NCBI GenBank assembly: GCA_017302335.1
Contig: JAFLCT010000003.1
Coordinates: 1-60,338 of the forward strand
Source of the DNA: Caulobacterales bacterium
Lineage (GTDB): Bacteria > Pseudomonadota > Alphaproteobacteria > Caulobacterales > Caulobacteraceae
Reading direction: 5' to 3'
DNA length: 60,338 nt
Of the stretch, positions 53,894-60,338 are shown one piece after another. The number at the start of each line of letters is the position of its first letter. Position 1 is the first letter of the stretch. The position numbers were made by a program, and so were the translations under genes. A model generated the notes under the pieces. It was not told the origin of the DNA, did no database searches, and was given only the letters and a program-made list of their open reading frames with translations.

Positions 53894-55300
53894 ATGACTT
53901 TTGACCAGATAGCCGCCCTGGTTGTCCTGGTGGCCGTGGTCGGCGTTCTGATCCACGGGCGCTTGCGAGCCGATGTCGTCGCCCTGACCGGGGCCGCCGT
54001 GCTGATGATGCTGGGCGTGGTGCGGCCGGTAGAGGTCCAGGGCGCCTTCGCCAGTCCGGCGCTGATCGCCCTGGGCAGTCTGTTCGTCATCGCCTACGCC
54101 ATAGAGCTGTCGGGCCTTCTGGGTCTGCTGATCCGCGAAGCGACCAAGCTGGCGGCCCGTTTCGGGTCCGGCGGCATCTGGGCGGTTCTGGGGGCTTGCG
54201 GCGGTTTGGGCGGCTTCCTGAACAACACGCCCGTCGTCGTTCTGGCCGCGCCCCTGGTGCGCGACGTGGCCAAGTCGCTGAAACTATCGCCCAAGCGTTT
54301 CCTGATGCCGCTCAGCCACCTGACGGTCTTGGGCGGGCTGCTGACCTTGATCGGCACCTCGACCAATCTTCTGGTCAACGACATGGCGCGAAACGCCGGT
54401 CAACCTGTGTTCAGCCTGTTCGAGATCACCCCGGTGGGTCTGTGCCTGGCGGTGACGGGCGGGCTGTGGCTGTTCCTGGTCTCGTCACGCCAACTGGGTT
54501 CCAGCGTCGCGGCCGACGAAGCCGAACAACGCCGCATCGCCGAAGAAAAGGAACGCGCCGAAGCTTTGAAGCGTGAACTCGAACGTCGGCGCCGCCGACT
54601 CTGGTTCCGTCTGCCTCAACTGGGGGAATCCAGGAACTCGGAAGATGGTTCCGGCGACGCGCATCTGGGGGATGTGGAACTATTCCAGGCGGCGGACCGA
54701 CCCTTCGACCCGCGCCGTTCCGCGATCGCCTTGACGGTGTTCGTCCTGGTCATCGCCGTGGCTGGCCTGGGCTGGGCGCCCATCGCTTCCAGCGCCTTCG
54801 CCGGAGCGGTGGCCCTGATCCTGCTGCGGGTGCTGACGCCGGAAGAGGCCTATGCCGGGCTGCGCCCCGAGATCCTGTTGTTGATCGCGGGCATGGTGGT
54901 GATCGGCATCGCCTTCGAGGTCACCGGCCTGGCCCAGGCGGGCGCGGACGTGCTGATCACCTTCATGCGTCCTTTCGGCCCGCTGACGGCGCTGATCGTG
55001 CTGTACGGCGTGACCCTGTTCGCGACCGAGCTGCTGTCCAACGCCACCGTCGCCGTGCTGGTGACGCCGATCGCCGTGGCGTTGGCCCAGTCTCTGGGCG
55101 TCGATCCGCGGCCCTTCCTCGTGGCGGTGATGATGGCCGCGTCGGCCGCCTTCGCCACTCCGTTCGGCTATCAGACCAATGTGCTGGTCTATCAGATGGG
55201 GGGCTATTCCTACATGGACTTCGTCAAGGTCGGCCTGCCGCTGAACCTGATCACCTGGGCTGCGGCCATGGTCGCCATCCCGATCTTCTTCCCATTCTGA
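53894..55300 (+). CDS. SLC13-family anion permease without TrkA-C domains
   Basis: 468 residues. Two membrane halves each with the SLC13/DASS helical hairpin: 'GGFLNNTPVVVLAAPLVRDV' with 'LIGTSTNLLVNDMA' (154-160), and 'TELLSNATVAVLVTPIAVAL' with 'FATPFGYQTNVLVYQMGGY'. Between them (about 197-275) lies a charged, probably coiled-coil linker (EEKERAEALKREL...) instead of the pair of TrkA-C domains common in this subfamily. The anion (sulfate, dicarboxylate or other) is not evident. Confidence 0.88.
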   Translation: MTFDQIAALVVLVAVVGVLIHGRLRADVVALTGAAVLMMLGVVRPVEVQGAFASPALIALGSLFVIAYAIELSGLLGLLIREATKLAARFGSGGIWAVLGACGGLGGFLNNTPVVVLAAPLVRDVAKSLKLSPKRFLMPLSHLTVLGGLLTLIGTSTNLLVNDMARNAGQPVFSLFEITPVGLCLAVTGGLWLFLVSSRQLGSSVAADEAEQRRIAEEKERAEALKRELERRRRRLWFRLPQLGESRNSEDGSGDAHLGDVELFQAADRPFDPRRSAIALTVFVLVIAVAGLGWAPIASSAFAGAVALILLRVLTPEEAYAGLRPEILLLIAGMVVIGIAFEVTGLAQAGADVLITFMRPFGPLTALIVLYGVTLFATELLSNATVAVLVTPIAVALAQSLGVDPRPFLVAVMMAASAAFATPFGYQTNVLVYQMGGYSYMDFVKVGLPLNLITWAAAMVAIPIFFPF

Positions 55301-55398
55301 AGCCGTCCGACGGTGCGGTCGTCCGACCGGTTCGAAACCCATCCGCCGGTGTCGCTGGCGGACCTGTCGCGGCGAAATGTGGGTCCCACGACGCCCGC

Positions 55399-55425
55399 AT
55401 AACCCGGCCTTAACCACAAGGATTC
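55399..55425 (+). promoter_or_regulatory. CtrA-like box and GATTC site in the ccrM promoter
   Basis: ATAA (55399-55402), seven bases, TTAACC (55410-55415) is one mismatch from the CtrA consensus. A GATTC methylation site (GANTC class) follows at 55421-55425. In Caulobacter ccrM is activated by CtrA and GANTC sites lie in its promoter region, so this arrangement fits. Confidence 0.6.
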
Positions 55426-55443
55426 ACCGTGTCGGCTCTGTAG

Positions 55444-56541
<1,098 letters not shown>

Positions 56542-56546
56542 GCGGC

Positions 56547-57566
56547 TCAGCCCAGGGCGCGATCCAGCGCCTTTCGGAACACGGTCGGCAAGGCGCGGCG
56601 TGCGTCGTCCACATCGGTCCAGGTCAGACCGTGCGCGCGCGCGCTCGCGGTCTGGACGCGCAAGCTCAGGGTGAAATGGGTGAAGACGTGCTCCACTGAC
56701 CCGGCGTCGCGCCAATCGGCGTCGACGGGCGGCGCGACCTCGGCGGACGGCACGCGCCAGTCCGAGGTCGGCAGGCCCGACATCCCGCCCAGCAACCCCC
56801 TGTCCGGTCGCCGCACCAGGCCGACGCGCCCCTGGGCGTCGGTCATGACCCAGGCGACGCCGTGGCGACGGGGGCGCTCGGCCCTCTTGGTCTTCAACGG
56901 ATAGCGGGCGGGGTCGCCAGTCTGTTGTGCGGCGCAGTACGCCGAGACCGGGCAGCGTTCGCACGACGGCGACTTCGGCCGACAGATCACCGCGCCCAGG
57001 TCCATCAGGGCCTGCGCCCAGTCTCCCGGACGATCCTCAACGACCAGCGATCCGGCCAGCCGACGCAGTTCCGGTCGGGCGGCGGGCAAGGGCGTCTCCA
57101 CGGCGAACAGGCGCGAGACCACCCGCTCGACATTGCCGTCCACCACATTGGCGGCGCGACCGAAGGCGATGGCGGCCACGGCGGCGGCGGTATAGGCGCC
57201 CACGCCCGGCAGGGCCAGCAAACCCGCCTCCGTGTCCGGGAAGACGCCGCCGTGATCGGCCGTCACAGCGCGGGCGGCTTTCAACATATTGCGGGCGCGG
57301 GCGTAGTAGCCCAGCCCCGCCCAGGCGGCCATGACCTCCTCATCCGGCGCGGCGGCCAGATCGGCGACCCTGGGCCAGCGCGTGATGAAGGCATGAAAAT
57401 AGGGCGTGGCGTGCGCCGTCGTGGTCTGTTGCAGCATCACCTCGGACAGCCAGACGCGGTAGGGGTCGACGCGGCCGCCCGAACCCGGCGGCGCCCGCCA
57501 CGGCAAGGTGCGCGCTTCGGCGTCGTACCAGGTCAGCAGGGCGGCGCGGAGAGCAGGAACATCCAT
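56547..57566 (-). CDS. mutY: A/G-specific adenine glycosylase MutY
   Basis: 339 residues from the ATG at 57566 (GGGGGAGG upstream). Excises A opposite 8-oxoG. Catalytic Glu in 'LSEVMLQQTT', helix-hairpin-helix 'LLALPGVGAYTAAAV' with the catalytic Asp in 'VVDGNVERV', and a 4Fe-4S cluster C-x6-C-x2-C-x5-C ('CRPKSPSCERCPVSAYC'). A NUDIX-like C-terminal domain recognises 8-oxoG. It is divergent from dciA (40 bp). Confidence 0.96.
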   Translation of the reverse strand: MDVPALRAALLTWYDAEARTLPWRAPPGSGGRVDPYRVWLSEVMLQQTTTAHATPYFHAFITRWPRVADLAAAPDEEVMAAWAGLGYYARARNMLKAARAVTADHGGVFPDTEAGLLALPGVGAYTAAAVAAIAFGRAANVVDGNVERVVSRLFAVETPLPAARPELRRLAGSLVVEDRPGDWAQALMDLGAVICRPKSPSCERCPVSAYCAAQQTGDPARYPLKTKRAERPRRHGVAWVMTDAQGRVGLVRRPDRGLLGGMSGLPTSDWRVPSAEVAPPVDADWRDAGSVEHVFTHFTLSLRVQTASARAHGLTWTDVDDARRALPTVFRKALDRALG

Positions 57567-57606
57567 TCCCCCTCCCCCTACCCCGCCGCCGGGTCTAGAA
57601 GAAGCC

Positions 57607-58146
57607 ATGCGCCGCACCCTGCCCACCGAAGCCGAGGCCCGCGAGATCCTGTCGCGCCGTCGCACGCGCCCGGCCCCCCGGCCCGCGCCCAAGGCCGGAT
57701 GGCGTCTGCAAGGGCTGGTGAAGGATTTGGACGAGAAATTCGGACGGGGCGCGGGCGCGCTTGAGCCGCGCTGGCGCGAGATCGTCGGCGACCAGTTGGC
57801 GCGCGTCACCCGCCCCCAAAAACTGACCAAGGGGCGTGGCGGCGCTGGCGGCGTGCTGGAGCTGCGCGTGGCGGGACCGGCGGCCCTGCTGGTCCAGCAC
57901 CAGTCCGCGGAAATCCTGAGCCGGGTCAACCTGTTCCTGGGCGCCGGGTCGGTCGATAAACTGCGCATCGCCCAGGGACCGGTGAAACCGTTGGCCGAGG
58001 CCGCGACCAAACCGCGCCGCCCCTCCAAGCCCCCGCCCCTGCCCGCCGAAACCGAGGCGGAACTGGCGAAGGCGGTCGAAGCCGCGCCGGAGGGGCTGAA
58101 GGCGGCGTTGCAGAAGTTGGGCCGGGCGGTTTTGGCGAGGGACTGA
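57607..58146 (+). CDS. dciA: DUF721/DciA-type helicase loader
   Basis: 179 residues. The N-terminal part is basic and Pro-rich. The DUF721 core begins 'LVKDLDEKFGRGAGALEPRWREIVGDQLARVTRPQKL' (in outline) and continues 'LELRVAGPAALLVQHQSAEILSRVNLFLG'. DciA loads the replicative helicase in bacteria lacking DnaC; the shorter alphaproteobacterial form fits. Position next to mutY and ccrM is also seen in Caulobacter. Confidence 0.85.
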   Translation: MRRTLPTEAEAREILSRRRTRPAPRPAPKAGWRLQGLVKDLDEKFGRGAGALEPRWREIVGDQLARVTRPQKLTKGRGGAGGVLELRVAGPAALLVQHQSAEILSRVNLFLGAGSVDKLRIAQGPVKPLAEAATKPRRPSKPPPLPAETEAELAKAVEAAPEGLKAALQKLGRAVLARD

Positions 58147-58361
58147 CCGCGGCGACACTGTACGCATTCAGGCGACAAACCACGCCAAATCTCGATCAAA
58201 ATCCTCGCCCGAGGTGCATCCGAAGGCCCTGAAGCAAATCAACGGCTCGGAGTTTTCGCTTTCCGGCGACGGGGTCGTGACGCCACCCCCAGTAAGAAGC
58301 TTTACGGCCGCCAGATCAAGGTGTTAGGAAGCCGTCAAGCTTTGGGGGAAGGTTTCAATTC

Positions 58362-60050
58362 ATGTCGATACTAAAATCACCGAGGGCGCTGGGCCGTGTG
58401 GTCCGCATCCTCGGATTGGGCGCTGTCGTCGCCCTGAGTGCAAGCGCAGCCAGCGCGCAGGTCATTTCCGATTTCCGCTTGCGGGGACCTTCGGGGGCCA
58501 ATGACGAGTTCATTCGCATCTACAACAACACCGGCGCGCCGCTGACCGTCACCGCGTCGTCGGGCACCGGCTGGGCGATCGTGGCTTCCGACGGCGTCGT
58601 ACGCTGCACCATACCCAACGCCACCGTGATCCCGACGAACGGTTCATTCCTGTGCGCCAACAGCACGTCCTATTCGCTGTCCGGCAACCCTTCCGGCGTC
58701 GCGGACGCGACCTACGCCACCAACATTGCTGACAACGCCGGCATCGCGCTGTTCAACAACAATACGGGCGGCGCCAACTTCATCCTGGCCAACCGACTGG
58801 ACGCCGTGGGGTCCACGTCCGAGGCCGACACCCTTTACAAAGAAGGCGCGGGCTACCCTGCGCTCACGCCGTTCAGCATCGACTACGGCTTCACTCGCGA
58901 CCGGTGCGGCAAGAGCGGCTCCATCACCAACAACGCCGCCTGCACCTCGCCGGGCCTTCCGCTCGACACGAACAACAACGCCGCCGATTTGGTCTTCGTG
59001 GACACCAACGGCACCTCTGCGGGCGCGGGCCAGCGTCTGGGCGCCCCCGGACCCGCGAACCTGGCGGCTTCGGTGACGGGCAGCATCATCACCAATGCCG
59101 CGTTCGACTCCTGCGTCGCCAATGCGGCCCCTAACGTGATCCGTGACTTCACGTCCGACCCCGGCAACAACTCGACTTTCGGCACGCTGGACATCCGGCG
59201 CACCTTCACCAACACCTCGGGCGGTCCGATCACGAACCTGCGTTTTCGCGTCATCGATCTGACCACCTTCCCCGCGCCTTCCGGCTATGCCGATCTGCGC
59301 CCCCGGTCGTCGACCGACCTGGTGGTCACCGTGGATCGTCCGCCCTGCGGCGCCGGCACCAGCAACGTGACGGTTTTCGGCACGACCCTGGACCAGCCGC
59401 CTTCGCAGCCTAACGGCGGTGGTTTCAACAGCACCCTCACCGCGCCCTCGGTGACGGTCGGCACGCCCTTGGCGGCGGGCGCCTCCATCGACCTGCGCTT
59501 CCTGCTCGGCATCCAACAAACGAGCACCGCGCGTTTCGCCATCGTCGCCGAAGGCACGCCGAGCGGCGGCGGCATCTACGAGTTCCTGGGTTGCACCGAC
59601 AGCGGCGCCTGCGGTCCCGCAGTCAGCTCCATCGCACGGGCCGGCGCATCGCCGACCAGCGCCGCCACCCTGACCTTCACCGTCACATTCAATCAGGCGG
59701 TCACGGGCGTGGACAGCTTCGACTTCTCTCTCGTCACCACCGGCGGGATCGCCGGGGCGTCCGTCACCTCTGTCTCGGGCAGCGGCACGACCTACACCGT
59801 CGTCGTGAACAGGGGCACGGGCACCGGGACCATCGGCCTGAATCTGGTGGACAACGACTCGATCCAGAACCTCTCCAGCGCCGCTCTAGGGGGACCTGGG
59901 GTCGGCAACGGCAACTTCACCGGCCAAGTTTATACCATCTCCGCAGCAGCGGGGATTCCGACGATGACCGAATGGGCCATGATCCTGTTTGGAATAATGC
60001 TGGCCGGTTTCGCCGCCTTCACCATCCAACGGCGCCGTCAGTTCGTCTAA
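58362..60050 (+). CDS. Exported lamin-tail-like protein with IPTL-CTERM sorting signal
   Basis: 562 residues. Signal peptide 1-33 ('ASAASAQ'). A lamin-tail (LTD)-like domain follows ('SDFRLRGPSGANDEFIRIYNNTG'), then a long beta-rich, Asn/Thr/Gly-rich region with a possible Ig-like repeat near 430-520. The C-terminus 'IPTMTEWAMILFGIMLAGFA' then RRR is an IPTL-CTERM signal (motif, membrane helix, basic end). Such proteins are handled by a sorting enzyme and end at the surface or outside. It is alone, between dciA and the next gene. Confidence 0.9.
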   Translation: MSILKSPRALGRVVRILGLGAVVALSASAASAQVISDFRLRGPSGANDEFIRIYNNTGAPLTVTASSGTGWAIVASDGVVRCTIPNATVIPTNGSFLCANSTSYSLSGNPSGVADATYATNIADNAGIALFNNNTGGANFILANRLDAVGSTSEADTLYKEGAGYPALTPFSIDYGFTRDRCGKSGSITNNAACTSPGLPLDTNNNAADLVFVDTNGTSAGAGQRLGAPGPANLAASVTGSIITNAAFDSCVANAAPNVIRDFTSDPGNNSTFGTLDIRRTFTNTSGGPITNLRFRVIDLTTFPAPSGYADLRPRSSTDLVVTVDRPPCGAGTSNVTVFGTTLDQPPSQPNGGGFNSTLTAPSVTVGTPLAAGASIDLRFLLGIQQTSTARFAIVAEGTPSGGGIYEFLGCTDSGACGPAVSSIARAGASPTSAATLTFTVTFNQAVTGVDSFDFSLVTTGGIAGASVTSVSGSGTTYTVVVNRGTGTGTIGLNLVDNDSIQNLSSAALGGPGVGNGNFTGQVYTISAAAGIPTMTEWAMILFGIMLAGFAAFTIQRRRQFV

Positions 60051-60072
60051 AACGGTTCTAGCGATAGCCCAG

Positions 60073-60100
60073 CAGCCCCGTCGGTCACCCGGCGGGGCTG
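60073..60100 (+). terminator. Rho-independent terminator after the IPTL-CTERM gene
   Basis: CAGCCCCGTCGG (60073-60084) and CCGGCGGGGCTG (60089-60100) form a 12-bp stem with one wobble pair and a TCAC loop, followed by TTGTCGTTT. It is 22 bases after the stop at 60050. Confidence 0.75.
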
Positions 60101-60267
60101 TTGTCGTTTCCAGCCTTGGTCGCATCCTGATCGAACGCTCGACATAAGACCGCGACCACCCGCGCCGTTGACAAAAAGTCGCCGCACCTGTTCTCGAGTG
60201 TTGAAACCTTGAGCGCGCGCGTCCGTGGGGGAATCGCGCGATGATCCGAAAAACCCGAGGAAGACCC

Positions 60268-60338
60268 ATGACCCGATACGCTTCGATGAGCCGCCGCGCG
60301 GCGATGACGGCCGCGGCCCTGGCGACGATGGCGGCCCT
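60268..60338 (+). CDS. Start of an exported protein, cut by the window end
   Basis: ATG at 60268 with GAGGAAG upstream. The first 23 residues (MTRYASMSRRAAMTAAALA...) are a signal peptide, with an SRR pair that could be Tat-like. Nothing further is visible. In Caulobacter a thioredoxin-fold protein of the DsbA type lies after dciA and before smc, so it could be that gene; this is a guess from gene order. Confidence 0.5.
   Translation, partial: MTRYASMSRRAAMTAAALATMAA

Overview
The window is GC-rich and looks like the chromosome of a Caulobacteraceae alphaproteobacterium, most probably a Brevundimonas or close relative. The grounds are a CcrM-type adenine methyltransferase, a fliF-fliG-flbE-fliN-flbD flagellar operon, CtrA-like boxes (TTAA-N7-TTAA type) in front of fliF, ftsZ and ccrM, a large TonB-dependent receptor, and abundant short intergenic palindromes of the CCGTCATCC and CATCCCGGCGAAAGCC kinds. 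I saw no rRNA, tRNA, CRISPR array, prophage or transposase. Almost the whole window is coding; the longest gene-free stretch is 2759-3054, which holds a structured leader RNA.

Layout. 1-3822: end of an M16 peptidase, a Pro/Cys-rich secreted protein, a PAS_5 protein, a gamma-carbonic-anhydrase-like protein and phoH behind a terminator-ending leader. 3827-12721: a Kef-type antiporter, then the isoprenoid block dxs-ispA-(CsaA-like)-xseB with a cyclophilin, a histidine phosphatase and an HDAC-like deacetylase, followed by a GNAT acetyltransferase and a CoxE-type VWA protein. 12762-15133: three poorly characterised envelope proteins, one with a gluzincin-like zinc site. 15156-23431: flagellar genes on the minus strand (fliF, fliG, flbE/fliH, fliN, flbD, a class A beta-lactamase, flhA). 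23575-29682: amino-acid dehydrogenase, lipase-like lipoprotein, uracil-DNA glycosylase, DUF3253, PaaI thioesterase, an AT-rich secreted orphan and a GST. 29714-35665: CNT nucleoside transporter, DUF4349 lipoprotein, ilvE, an OmpR/EnvZ-like two-component pair and a small exported protein. 35696-40403: proC, YbjN, ubiK, lgt, midA, pgeF. 40409-52896: lpxC and the dcw division/wall block (ftsZ, a TonB receptor, ftsA, ftsQ, ddl, murB, a GFA protein, murC), all on the minus strand. 52950-60338: a lipoprotein, an SLC13 permease, ccrM, mutY, dciA, an IPTL-CTERM surface protein and the start of one more exported protein.

How the genes work together. dxs and ispA make isoprenyl diphosphate precursors. 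murC, murB and ddl make the peptidoglycan precursor that the FtsQ/FtsA/FtsZ machinery uses at the septum; lpxC commits to lipid A and lgt matures lipoproteins. The fliF operon builds the MS ring, switch and export gate and carries its own late-gene activator, FlbD. CtrA-like boxes at fliF, ftsZ and ccrM (and possibly the phoH leader) suggest shared cell-cycle timing.

The most unusual points are the phoH leader RNA, the AT-rich orphan next to a nested perfect palindrome, the TonB receptor between ftsA and ftsZ, the GFA gene coupled by overlap between murC and murB, the beta-lactamase inside the flagellar operon, the gluzincin-like orphan, and the lpxC leader with mutually exclusive hairpins. 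I do not see a complete multi-gene system that is clearly new.
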